Source of the DNA: Nicotiana tabacum
Taxonomy: Eukaryota > Streptophyta > Magnoliopsida > Solanales > Solanaceae
Assembly: GCF_000715075.1 (NCBI RefSeq)
Contig: NC_134087.1
Span: forward strand, 109,841,161 to 109,905,160
Length of the DNA stretch: 64,000 bases
Reading direction: 5' to 3'
Shown: one piece after another, positions 1-10,450 of the stretch
How the letters are laid out: every line of letters starts with the position of its first letter
Position numbering within the stretch: the stretch's first letter is position 1
Made by a program: the position numbers and the translations under genes
Notes under the pieces: generated by a model
Databases searched by the model: none
Told to the model about the DNA's origin: nothing
Seen by the model: only the letters and a program-made list of their open reading frames with translations

Positions 1-153
1 TTTGTACCACCGGTTTTGGGAAGAGTAATTTGTTTAGAGTTATTTAATTTAAAATTTGAAACTATCATTGTTAACTCGATTAATGTTAGGCTTACCTAGT
101 TTAAAGACTATATGTCATCACGACTTCTTCGGAGGGATTTTTGGGTCGTGACA
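1..153 (+). mobile_element. 3' end of a Gypsy-type LTR (partial)
   Basis: The stretch ends with the motif GGGTCGTGACA at 143-153. About 50 bases earlier it has 'ggcttacctagt...agactat.tgtcatcacgac', which closely matches the last 70 bases of the Tekay-type LTRs that end at 17522 and 25313. It therefore looks like the right end of a plus-strand LTR whose body lies before the window. Sequence after 153 changes to CACTA-type leader, so this LTR probably truncated the CACTA left end. No target duplication can be checked because the left border is outside the window. Confidence 0.7.
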
Positions 154-510
154 CCACCGCCCATCACCGTCGCCGTCGCCGTCGCCGTCTACTGTCACTG
201 CCGCCCCTCTCTTTCTCCACCTAAAAATCCTAGGTTTGAATTACAACCCATTTCTTTGTTATTTCTAGGTTTTGTTTCAATTATTTGAACATTGTATTTT
301 ATTGTTTTAATTAGTGTTTCAATTATTTGAATATTGTATTTTATTGAGGACTAGGGTTTAGGTCTTGTTTTAATTAGTTTTGTTAATTAGTTTTATTAAC
401 TAATTAGTTTAATTGGTCTTGAATAGTTTAGTTAGAATTGAATTATTAACTTTGTATTGTCTTGAATAGTTTAGTTAGAATCTAAGGTTTAGGATTTTTT
501 CTTGTGAATC
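154..510 (+). other. CACTA 5' leader with GTCGCC microsatellite
   Basis: Non-coding leader upstream of the transposase. It starts with a C/G-rich stretch holding about four GTCGCC units (roughly 168-190), then becomes AT-rich with repeated 'ttgaatagtttagttagaat' phrases around 420-480. No open frame or promoter could be assigned. The subterminal palindromes expected near a complete CACTA left end are absent here. Confidence 0.5.
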
Positions 511-908
511 GAATTGAACTTTTAGGATATGCATTGAACTTTTAGGATATGAATTGAGCTTTTAGGATATGCATTGAAATTTTAGGATATGAATTGAATA
601 TTTTAGGATATGAATTGAACTTTAGGATTTGAATTGAACTTTTAGGATATGAATTGGACCTTTTGGATATGAATTGAACTTTTAGGATATGCATTGAACT
701 TTTAGGATATGAATTGAACTTTTAGGATATGAATTGGACCTTTTGGATATGAATTGAATTTTTAGTTTATAAATTGAACTTTTTGGATATGAATTGAACT
801 TTTAGTTTATGAATTGAACTTTTAGGATATGAATTGGACTTTTAGTTTATATATTGAACTTTTAGTTTATAAATTGAAATTTTAGGATATGAATTGAACT
901 TTTAAGAT
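511..908 (+). repeat. 20-bp minisatellite, left part
   Basis: About 19 degenerate copies of the unit GAATTGAACTTTTAGGATAT, with variants such as 'ttagtttat' in place of 'ttaggatat' and 'ggacc' in place of 'gaact'. It sits in the leader of the CACTA transposase. The array resumes at 3915 after the solo LTR insertion, so the two parts were once a single array of about 30 copies. Confidence 0.9.
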
Positions 909-1586
909 TGTCACGACCCGGATTTCCCACCATCGGGAGTCGTGATAGCGCCTGCTAATGTGAGCTAGGAAAGCCGACTATTTGAACAAATTACATTTTT
1001 ACCCATTTTATATTCTTTAACAATTATAAAGTAATAACGTGTAGACAACAAAAATTACAATAAACAGAAGAAATACAGTAAACTATCTGAAATATGTATC
1101 TAATACAACTGTTTGAGCCTCGACCACCCAAAAATGGTGTCATAGTTTCACAGACGATCTAAGAATGCTACATACAAAGTCTGAAAGATAATAGATACAC
1201 AATTTTTGAACTGAGTAAATGAAAGAGGAGTAAAGGGATAGAAGGAGACGGCAGGGCCTGCGGACGCCTGCAGGACTACCTTGGATCTCCGCGTGTACTG
1301 AAGGCATCCACCCAATCTACGGTCTAAAAGTTGCTGCTCTGGGATCTACATACAGTGTAGAGTGTAGTATCAGCACAACCGACCCCATGTGCTAGGACCA
1401 GACTACCAAATAAACCTGTGCAATTTAACTATATACAACAGAAAAGAAGAACAACAATATAGAGTCAAGTATGGGAGGGGTAACGTGCTGCGGGGGAACT
1501 ATCAATTTAGAATAGAAAGACAACGGGCAATTGAAAGAAAAAACATATCTCAGATATCAACAAAGAATCAGAAATTAATAAGTGTA

Positions 1587-1860
1587 CGACATCACCCTTC
1601 GTGCTTTTACTCTCGTCCTCACCAAACCAATCAAGTAATGAAAATGTGCACGACATCACCCTTCATGCTTTTACTCTCGTCCTCACCATATAATCAATAT
1701 AATCGGCACGGAATGGTACATCGTGCGGCACGACATCACCCTTCATGCTTTACACTCTTTCCTCATAAATCATACACGGCATCACCCTTAGTGCTTTAAC
1801 ACTCTCTCACCAAAACAATACACGGTATCACCCTTCGTGCTTTAACACTTTTCCTCACCC
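1587..1860. repeat. Tandem repeat inside solo LTR (CACGACATCACCCTT unit)
   Basis: Five degenerate copies built on 'cacgacatcacccttcgtgc' followed by 'ttttactctcgtcctcacc' and a variable spacer, repeating every 50-75 bases. The array lies within the 3 kb solo LTR and creates the short frame at 1389-1799. Confidence 0.75.
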
Positions 1861-1912
1861 AAACAACAATCACAAACAATAGGGCAAGGGAATAAATGAA
1901 ATTACAATAAGA

Positions 1913-2036
1913 ATCCCGGCAAGGGAACAATAGTTCAAAAATCAAGTCCCGGCAAGGGAACAACATCAAAAGAAACATCAACATCCCGGCAAGGGAGATA
2001 ACATCAAAAGCAACAATATCCCGGCAAGGGAGGCCA
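1913..2036. repeat. CCCGGCAAGGGA repeat cluster in solo LTR
   Basis: Four copies of 'cccggcaaggga' separated by AT-rich spacers of about 20-35 bases. This is a family-specific minisatellite inside the LTR with no visible coding role. Confidence 0.75.
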
Positions 2037-2929
2037 CGTAATAATTCTCTTCTTTTTCTCACTTTTACTTCACAACTCACTTCACAACTTGACCCAATGC
2101 TCTAAAAGATTCAATTACCACTTATAATTTCACATTTCATTGTACCACTTGAGCCAACGCTCCTCAATGTTCAAATGTCACAATTATTTCCACAAACTTT
2201 GCCCAACAATAGAAATCATCATCAAAGCATGAATAATACAACGAAGTCATAATAATCACAATATAAGACTCACAGACATGCTTGACACCAACGTATAGAT
2301 ACGCGTCACCATGCCTATACGTCGTACTCGACAAATACCACATAGCAATTAGGACTCGACTCCTAATCCCTCAAGCTAAGGTTAGACCAAACACTTACCT
2401 CGATGCCACGAATACAATTCAAGTCTCTACTATCGCTTTACCTCTTGATTCCACCACCAATTCGCTCGTATCTAGTCACAAGTTACTTAATTACATCAAT
2501 AAATGCTAAATGAATCAATTCTAATGCATGAAAATGAGTTTTCTAAAGTTTTACCCAAAAAGTCAAAAATCGCCCCGGGCCCACATGGTCAAAACCCGAG
2601 GTTCGAACCAAAAATCAATTACCCATTCCCCCACGAACTCAAATATATAATTTGTTTTGAAATCAGACCTCAAATCGAGGTCCAAATCCCCAATTTTTGA
2701 AAAACCTAGGTTCTACCCAAAACACCCAATTTCCCCCATGAAAATCATTGATTTTGAGTTGAAATCATGTGAAAAGATGTTAATGATTGAAGAAAACGAG
2801 TTAAAATTGACTTACAATCGATTTGGAAGAAGAGTTGTCTTTGAAAAATCGCCCAAGAGTGTTTTGGTTTTGAAAGAGTGTGAAAAATGAAAGATTTTCG
2901 GCTAAGTTATAAAATTGCAGGTTGCAGAT

Positions 2930-3185
2930 GTCGCAATTGCGAACCCAGACTTCTGCTAACTTCGCATTTGCGAAGAAGCTTTCGCATTTGTGAAGTGGGA
3001 ATTGTGAACAGTATGTCGCATTTGCGACGACTGGCAAAAACTGGGGGGTGGGAAACTGGGGGATCGCATTTGCGATAAATCCCTCGCATTTGCGAGGTAG
3101 GCTGGCCTGGGCTATTTTCGTATTTGTGACATAGCCTTCGTATTTGTGAACTCGCATTTGCGAGCCAGGCTTCACAAATGCGAAG
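2930..3185. repeat. Cluster of TCGCATTTGCGA palindromes in solo LTR
   Basis: At least eight copies or near-copies of the palindrome-like word TCGCATTTGCGA, for example near 2962, 2980, 3019, 3063, 3083, 3118, 3139 and 3151, within 250 bases. The symmetry produces long overlapping frames on both strands (2801-3235 and 2907-3221), which are artefacts of the repeat. Confidence 0.8.
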
Positions 3186-3914
3186 CCAGCAGGCCTGCAA
3201 TGCAACAGCTGAAATCTGCAATTTCTAAAGTCCAAAATCCACCCTGTGGCCTATCCAAAACTCACCCGAGCCCTCGGGGCTCCAAACCAAACATGCACAC
3301 CAACTTAAAAACATCATACGGACTCGCTCGTGCATTCAAATCATAAAAATAACATCATAAACTATTAATTTAGCATCAAAATCATGAATTTTCTTAAGAA
3401 CTTCAAATTTTCCAATTTTTTCAACTAAGGTCCGAGTCATGTCATTTCAAGTCCGTTTCTTACCAAATTTCACAGGTTCGGCCCAAATCATCTATAAGAC
3501 CTGTACTGGGCTCCGAAACCAAAATACGGGCCCGATACCAATGGTTTCAAACATAAATTCTCTTCTTTACTTCATAATTAATTCAGCAAAATAATTTCTT
3601 TCAATAATTCATTTCTCGGGCTTGGGACCTCGGAATTCGATTCCGTGAATATGCCCAAGTCCCATATTTTTCTACGGACCCTCCGGGATCATCAAATTAC
3701 GGGTACGGGTCCGTTTACCTAAAATGTTGACCGAAGACAACTCAAACTCATTTTAAAGGCAAAATTCATTATTTTTCACAGATTTTTACAAAGTGGCTTT
3801 CCGGCTACCCACTCGGACTGCACACGCAAATCGAGGTAATGCCGAAAGTGGTTTTAAGGCTTTGGAACACAGAATTTACTTTTAAAATAAGTGATGACCT
3901 TTTGGGTCATCACA

Positions 3915-4125
3915 AGGATATGAATTGAACTTTTAGTTTATGAATTGAACTTTTAGGATATGAATTGGACTTTTAGTTTATAAATTGAACTTTTAGTTTC
4001 TTAATTGAAATTTTAGGATATGAATTGAACTTTTAGTTTATGAATTGAACTTTTAGGATATGAATTGGACTTTCAGTTTATAAATTGAGCTTTTAGTTTA
4101 TAAATTGAAATTTTAGGATATGGAT
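3915..4125 (+). repeat. 20-bp minisatellite, right part
   Basis: About ten more copies of the GAATTGAACTTTTAGGATAT unit, continuing the array at 511-908 directly after the solo LTR and its target duplication. It ends about 70 bases before the transposase start codon. Confidence 0.9.
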
Positions 4126-4194
4126 ATGAATTAACTAAAAAAAGAGTAGGATATGAATTAACTGAATTAATTTGTTCTTATTTTATTTGTATAG

Positions 4195-6800
4195 ATGGAA
4201 CATCGTACTTGGATGTACAATAGGAATTATCCTAATTGGCAGTGATTGTGGAAGGATTTTGTAGAAAGGGTTGATGACTTTATTAGACATGCAATGTTAC
4301 TTCCACCATACCAAAGTGAAGTAGTAATTAGGTGCCCTTGTGTCAGGTGTGACTATATGAAGTTTGAAAAATTGGAGGTAGTTAAGCTTCATCTTTATAG
4401 GAAGGGGTTTAAAGAGAATTACTTTGTGTGGACTGATCATGGAGAGATCGATGGTAGCCGTGGGATATTTCATAACATGGTTGTTGGTGAAAGTAGTAGG
4501 TCGGTGGAGAATACAAATCTTGATTCTAGAATTCAGGATATGGTTGCGGATGCTTTTGGGATGCACTTCGGGGCTGAGCCCAATGAAAATGTTGAACAAA
4601 CTCCTAATGATGATGCAAAAAGTTTTTATGAACAGTTAGAGGAAGCTAGTCGTCCACTACGTGAAGGAAGTCCGCACTCTAAGCTATCTGTCGCAGTTAG
4701 ATTACTAAGTATCAAATCTGATTGAAATATTTCTCAAGCAGCCATGGACTCTTTCATTGACCTTATGAGTGAACAAGTTGACCCTAATATCAACTTACCT
4801 GGTGATTTCTATAAGGCAAAGAGATTGGTTTCTAAGTTAGGACTTTCGTCAATGAAAATTGATTATTGTGAAGATGGTTGCATGTTATATTATAAAGATG
4901 TTGCAACTTTAGACAATTGTAAATTTTGCGAAAAGCCTCGTTTGAAAAGGCTTTCCAGTGGGAATATGGTCGCTATCAAGGCGATGCATTATTTACCTCT
5001 TATACCTAGGTTAAAAAGGTTATATGCATCGATGAGTTTTGCTCCTCATATGATATGGCACTTTGAAAATAGAAGACCACCTAGTGTTATGTGTCATCCT
5101 TTAGATAGAGAAGCTTGGAAACACTTTGATAGGACATATCAAGATTTTACTAGTGAACCAAGGAACATTCGGTTAGGTCTGTGTGCGGATAGCTTCACGC
5201 CTTTTTCTATATCTGCGACACCATATTCATGTTGGCCTGTCTTTCTTACACCTTATAATCTACCACTAGAGTTGTGTATGACTAGTCCATATATATTCTG
5301 ATATTGTATTATCCCCGGTCCACGTTATCCGAAAAGTTTGATTGACTTATATTTGCAACCTTTGATTGATGAGCTAAAACCATTGTGGTATGATAGTGTT
5401 GAAACATAATTTCAATTTGCATGCTAATTTAATGTGGATTATTAATGATGTTCCTGCGTATGGAATGTTGTCTGGGTGGATGACTGCTGGGAAGCTAGCT
5501 TGTCCTTACTGCATGGAAAGTAGTAAAGAGTTCACTTTGAAACATGGCTGAAAATAATCATGGTTTGATTGTCATCATCAATTCTTGCCTCATGATCATG
5601 AGTTTAGAAGGATGAAAAATGCATTAAAAAGGAATAAAATAGAATATGATTCTCCACCTCCGATACTTTTAGGTGAGGAAATTTGGGAGAGGGTTTAGAA
5701 CTTCAGTAAAATTACTAAAGCTCCACCTTATAGATTCCCCGGATATGGTGTTACTCATAATTGGACGAAACAAAGTATATTTTGGGAGTTGCTTTATTGG
5801 AAGGATAATATTCTCTGTCACAACCTCGATGTCATGCATATTCAGAAGAATTATTTTGACAATTTGTTCAACACAATGATGGATGTTAAAAGTAAGACAA
5901 AGGATAACCTGAAGGCTAGAATGGACTTACAAGAATATTGCAAGCGGCCTAAATTATACTTGTAGACAACAGACAATGGTAAGGTGTTCAAGCCCAAAAC
6001 AAGTTACACATTCACTTTGGAGGAAAGACAACAAATTTGTGATTGGGTTACGAAATTGAAGATGCCTAAGGGTTATGTGTCGAATCCTGGAAAAATGTAG
6101 ATATGGAGGTAGGGAAGTTGAGCCATTCGAAAACTCATGACTGAAAGAATCATGGAGACCCTAGTGCCTTTTGCATTTTGTGGTTTGCCTGAAAGAATCT
6201 GGAAACCCATCACAGAGATTAGTTTATTTTTCAAAGACTTGTGTTCTACTACATTAAGGGAAGAAAACCTACTCCGGATGGATCAGAACATTCGTGTAAC
6301 TTCTAGTAAGATGGAAAAAATATTTCCATGTGGTGGAACACCTTCCAATCCACTTGTACACGAGGCATGATTTGGAGGGCCTGTTCAATGCAGATGGATG
6401 TATCCCTTTGAGATGTAATATTATAAGTTTGATGTATTTTCTATTTTATTTGAATTTTCTTGGCTAAAATGACTATATGTAGGACAATTGGCCAATACAA
6501 ACAATTTGTTAAGAAGAGGAATAGGATTGAAGGATCTATATGAAGCATATCTTGCAAAGGAAATTTCTCATTTTTGTTCTTATTATTTTGAGAGTAACGT
6601 GCCATGTTCTACGGATAAGCCCAATAGGCACACGGTCGAATGTGTGAACGATCCATTATATCCACCAATGTCCATATTCAATCAACCAAGCCAATGTTCT
6701 GAGGATGTTAGAAAGAGAAGTTTGAGTGATATTGAGTACAAGTCAGCTACTCTTCATGTGTTGCTAAATTGTCCTGAAGTTGTACCATTTCTCAAGTAAG
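4195..6800 (+). pseudogene. CACTA TNP2-type transposase, broken
   Basis: This was the DDE transposase that cuts and joins the CACTA ends in the nucleus. Translation from the ATG at 4195 opens with the transposase-associated domain (WMYNRNYPNWQ) but meets TGA at 4243. The frame then runs to a TGA at 4723 and on to one at 5299. The Transposase_21 core is clear: RPPSVMCHPLDREAWKHF, DFTSEPRNIRLGLCADSF with the first catalytic Asp, then WPVFLTPYNLP. After 5300 the family pattern continues in changing frames (PGPRYPKSLIDLYLQPLIDEL; LDVMHIQKNYFDN near 5830 with the second Asp; FKDLCSTTLREENLLRMDQN near 6225). A last exon-like block at 6488-6799 (KEISHFCSYYFE, LLNCPEVVPFLK) matches the usual C-terminal DUF4218 part. 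The family protein is near 1000 residues; here at least three stops and several frameshifts break it. Confidence 0.85.
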
Positions 6801-6879
6801 TATTGATTTATTAGTTATCAAAATATACAATTTATTGTGATTACATCTTGATGCAACTACTAAAAATTTGATGTGTCAC

Positions 6880-7750
6880 AGCCACTTCGTGGGTCAATTT
6901 GGCCATGATGCTGATATACGAAATTTGATACGTGGTTCAAACAATTTATAAGTTTATCTTGATAATGTTCTAACACTATGTAGGTAAATAATGTTTGTAA
7001 GTTATGCTAACTTATGAATTTTTTTAACACTATGTAGGTAAATAATCTAAATAATGGTGTAAATTATTTTTTGATAGATATATCTTGGGGACCTGGGCTT
7101 TGGGTCACAACAATGTCTAAATACGTAGTGAATGGTTATAAGTTACAGAAGATTGCTCTATAAATAAAAATAGCAACAACAGCGGGGTGTGGGTACGTTC
7201 AAGGTGGTGATGGCAACCAAGTTGGAGAAATTGATTATTATGGTGTGCTCAAAGAAATAATAGAACTAGAATATACAGGTTGGCCATATAAGAAATTGAT
7301 ACTCTTTAGATGTAAGTGGTTTGACCCAAATCCAACAAGAGGTACAAGAGTACACAACCAATACAACATAATTGAGGTTAATCATACGCGGGAGTATGTT
7401 TGCTATGATCCTTTCATAATTGCACATAATGTTAGGCAAGTGTATTATGATCCTTATCCATTGTGCGGAATATGTCCGATTGGTGGGTTGTAATAAAAAC
7501 TAAGCCTGTAGGTAGGGTGAAAGTCGAGAATGTGTTAGATGTTGCATATCAAAACGATATCTCCAGTGTTCACCAAATAGTGGACAATTAGTTAGAAAAT
7601 GATTTGGAACACCCTAAATGCATATTGGAAGAAGTTGATATAAATAAAGTAACAATTATAGAAAATGAGGATGAAGAATCCACTGATGAAGCTCAAACAA
7701 GTGAGGACAATGAATTTTCGGACGAGGAACAATACGTTGATGAGGTTTAA
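6880..7750 (+). pseudogene. C-terminal DUF4216-like part of the CACTA transposase
   Basis: After a probable intron at about 6800-6880, fragments of the C-terminal extension often found on TNP2-like proteins follow. A frame at 7202-7490 gives a block of DUF4216 type (LEYTGWPYKKLILFRCKWF, then GTRVHNQYNIIEVNHTREY and DPFIIAHNVRQVYYDPYP). A shift near 7490 moves the continuation into another frame (TKPVGRVKVENVLDVAYQND, then an acidic tail rich in Glu and Asp) ending at TAA about 7750. It probably formed the last exons of the gene at 4195. The reading is by family resemblance. Confidence 0.7.
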
Positions 7751-8084
7751 AATTTTGGTTTTTTAAAACACTTTCATTTTATAGCTAGTTTCTTATATGT
7801 TTCAATCTAAATATGTATTATATTATGCAGATGGTAGGGAAGGGTCAAGGTAACAATGATCCTACTGGTTCTCGGGGTCGAGAAAAGGCTAGGAAGGGAA
7901 AAGGAGGGTAGATAATAATACTCCCTCTTTTTCATCCTCTACAGAGATGCTTGTGCATTATCCTCCACCCTACGGCTATACTGATCTACCACAGCATCAC
8001 GAGCCCTGCACCTTCATCCAGACACCAGGTCTTTCATCACAAGAACCATAGGACTATACGTCCGACATATAGTCTAGCTGCCTC

Positions 8085-8275
8085 ACGACCACGTGGATCA
8101 CAACCATCTGCATCGCAGCCATCTATATCACATCCCTACATATCACAACCACATGGATCAAATCCATTCATGTCACAGCCACTCGGGTTACAGCCACTCC
8201 GGTCACAACCATTAGTATCACAGCCACTTGGGGTCCACCCAGATATGTCGCAGTCACAGAGATTGCAGCCATCTT
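8085..8275 (+). repeat. Ser-Gln-Pro coding repeat in CACTA second gene
   Basis: About a dozen 12-15 base units around 'tcacagccac' encode repeated SQP triplets separated by two or three residues. The region is low-complexity and probably unstructured, upstream of the conserved core. Confidence 0.75.
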
Positions 8276-9579
8276 CATCAACGACTCCATCTATTTTAGC
8301 CCTTCGCCAGCGAGGTAGTAGCTCTAACCCCCTACACCATCCACACATGCCTTTGATACATATGCTTCGGATGATGATGATGATGGTGATGAGGAAGTGC
8401 ATTATGATCAATATCTCAGGATCATTATAGTCCCTAAGGGTGATGAGTAAGAGTTATTTGTTATTTTTGCGTTTATTGTTTTGTAACAATTTTACTAAGA
8501 TACTAATGTGTTTTTATTGTTAAATTGCAGGTTCATCCCTAGTAATAAGACTACGAGGATAATCACTAAAGCCATCAGAAAGATTTATGATGGCCCTTAT
8601 GCAACTTGGACTGATTTCCCATTCTCGCTGAAGGAGCAAATTTTCAATCAATTTAAGGTATAAATGTTCTTTTAAGCAGTTTAATAATTTATATTTATGA
8701 TATTTTTATATAATATTTAACTTTTTGAATACAGAGTGTATGGGAACACCGCCATAGCGCGAAAGTGGCTGCAAATTTTTATCATAAAGCTCGCAAGCGA
8801 TTATCGGATGCTTTCTCCGATGCTAGAAAGAAGAACAAGAATCCTGACTGGTTACTTCCAAATTTATGGGATGATTTGAAAAGTCAATGGCTTACCGCAA
8901 AGTTCTTAGAGAAGAGCAAAAAACGAAAGAAAGCTCGTGCATCTAAGAAGGAAGGCTCCTTGCACACTAGAGGTGCGATCGGCCTAGGGATAATAAAAAG
9001 AAGATTGGTACGTAATTGCTTAAATTATTTTAATTTTCAAAGTATATCTATTATGTTTATTAACTAAACTAATTTGTTTTCAGGAAAAGTAGTTGGGGCA
9101 TCCAATGAACCATGATGAGCTATTCAAGGAGACGCAGATTGTAAAAAAGAAGAAAGATACGGATCAAGAAAAGTGGGTCGAGGACCGGACCTCGACTGTT
9201 TATGTAAGCTTTCACTTTTCTTTATGTATTTTAATTTACTTTTATATAAATTTAAAATACTAATTCAATTTAAATTTTTGTTTAGGGTCGCTACCAAACT
9301 AAAGTGGAGGAGTTCATCTGCACTCAGCCAGCTGGTGAATCGGGCGAGCCAACCCAACCTTCGGACGAGGATGCTAAAAGAATATGGATGGAGTCTGCTG
9401 GCGGTCCAAAATAGGGGAAGGTATACGGGCTTCCTACTAAAAACTTCCATCGCTATAAGTGTGGAATGCGAGGAATAGGGACTTTCTCGCAAGGTGAGCA
9501 ACTTAATAGGGAGAGCCTCTCCGCTATGCGGGAGACTATGACAAAGCTCACTTCCGAGCTAGAAGCGGCCTGCACGTGA

Positions 9580-9668
9580 TCGTTCCTCCCGTCCTCCTCG
9601 TGATCATTCCTCCTGTCCTCCCCGTGATCGTTCCTCCCGTCCTCCCCGTGACCGTTCTCCCGTCCTCC
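9580..9668 (+). repeat. 24-bp coding repeat (RDRSSRPP) in CACTA second gene
   Basis: Four units of CGTGATCGTTCCTCCCGTCC plus four bases. In one frame they encode the 8-residue unit RDRSSRPP, an Arg/Ser-rich patch near the C-terminus. The fourth copy lacks three bases. Confidence 0.8.
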
Positions 9669-9984
9669 ACAAAACCCTTCTCTATGCCATTTTGTAGATG
9701 AAAGTTCATCAGACGGTGATGATGATGTTGTACAAAACACTCCTTGACTTTTATATACTTTGAACTAGACAAATAGAACCCGTTTTGAACTAGTTGTAAT
9801 ATGTTTTAACTTGGTTTTGGATTTTTATGTGCAGTTGAACTTTGATTTGTTACTTTTAATGTATTTATTGATTGTTGTTGTGTTGTTGTTATTGTTGTTG
9901 TTTTATGTTGCTATTAGGTGTATTGGATGCTGGAAGGTGGTGTAGCTGCTAAAACATGCATTTTATGTCAAATTTAAAACCCAA

Positions 9985-10430
9985 AAAGACGACTAAAGTT
10001 GGTCGGTTTCTAATAAAAAAAATATTTTTTGCAAATTACCGACCAAAGTTAGTCGGTTAATGAACAAGGAATTCCCATAATTCAACATTACCGACCAACT
10101 TTAGTCGGTTGGTCGGTTAATGAACAAGGAATTCCCATAATTCAATATTACCGACCAACTATGGTCGGTATTATTAATTTTAATTATTTAAAAAATATAT
10201 ATATTTTCATTTACCGACCAACTTTGGTCAGTTATTTTTTAAATTTAATAATTAATAAAAAAACATAATTTAAACACACCGACCAACTCTGGTCGGTAAA
10301 ATTAAATTATTAAAATATTTTTCCGACCAAACTTGGTCGGTAAGTGTTTTAAAATCTTCAGATGGTCGTTTTAACATACCGACCAACCTTGGTCGGTATA
10401 TTAAAATGACCATCAAAATAGCGACCAAGC
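9985..10430. repeat. CACTA subterminal palindrome array
   Basis: Eight or nine copies of an imperfect palindrome with core ACCGACCAACTTTGGTCGGT, at about 9990, 10036, 10090, 10149, 10210, 10278, 10321 and 10378, mostly 40-65 bases apart in AT-rich spacer. A 59-base unit including 'gaacaaggaattcccata' is duplicated at 10065-10145. In CACTA elements such subterminal motifs are where the accessory protein binds and help define the transposon end. The outer 3' terminal inverted repeat is not seen; the array breaks off near 10440 at the junction with element A. Confidence 0.85.
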
Positions 10431-10450
10431 GTATTTTGACAGGTTTTGAA

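Larger units (their letters stand above)
909..3914 (-). mobile_element. Solo LTR of a Gypsy element (reverse orientation)
   Basis: The insert starts TGTCACGACCCGG and ends GGTCATCACA, so it has the TG...CA ends of an LTR. It is flanked by AAGAT (904-908) and AGGAT (3915-3919), a 5-bp target duplication with one change. Read on the minus strand it begins TGTGATGACCCAAAAGG and finishes in GGGTCGTGACA, and it shares phrases with the plus-strand solo LTR at 54827-58358 (for example the stretch near 3710-3740 against 55515-55550). No internal retrotransposon sequence is present, so recombination between two LTRs has probably removed it. Small ORFs on both strands inside it follow from its repeats and palindromes and are not genes. 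Confidence 0.85.
7831..9747 (+). pseudogene. CACTA second gene, Transposase_24-like (TNPA-position) protein
   Basis: This is the second gene of the element, in the place of the DNA-binding accessory protein of En/Spm-type transposons. It starts MVGKGQGNNDPTGSRGREKA at 7831, meets TAG at 7908, and continues through exon-like blocks separated by AT-rich GT...AG introns. One block is rich in Ser-Gln-Pro triplets (8080-8290). The conserved core is split: 8530-8657 (TTRIITKAIRKIYDGPYATW), 8733-9005 (FYHKARKRLSDAFSDARKK) and 9085-9205. The last block, 9286-9747, has VYGLPTKNFHRYKCGMRGIG and a short helical segment, then an Arg/Ser repeat and an acidic end. An indel near 9575 puts the last repeat out of frame. 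DNA binding to the palindromes at 9985-10430 is expected from the family, not shown here. Confidence 0.75.
154..10440 (+). mobile_element. Decayed CACTA (En/Spm) DNA transposon
   Basis: This class II element is recognised by three features in order. A TNP2-type transposase lies at 4195-6800, followed by a DUF4216-like segment. A second gene at 7831-9747 resembles plant Transposase_24 proteins. A block of subterminal palindromes with core ACCGACCAA...TTGGTCGGT lies at 9985-10430. This gene order is the usual CACTA layout in plants. No CACTA-TIR (CACTACAA) was seen at either end: the left end abuts an LTR at 153 and the right end abuts element A near 10450. A 3 kb solo LTR (909-3914) is inserted in its 5' leader. 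Both genes carry stops and frameshifts, so the copy is dead. Confidence 0.85.

Noticed and set aside
2801..3235. Long overlapping frames on both strands (144 and 104 codons)
   Set aside because: They follow from a cluster of TCGCATTTGCGA palindromes that avoid stops on both strands; no protein similarity.
8136..8411. 91-codon minus-strand frame rich in Cys/Asp/Gly
   Set aside because: It is the antisense of the SQP coding repeat of the CACTA second gene.
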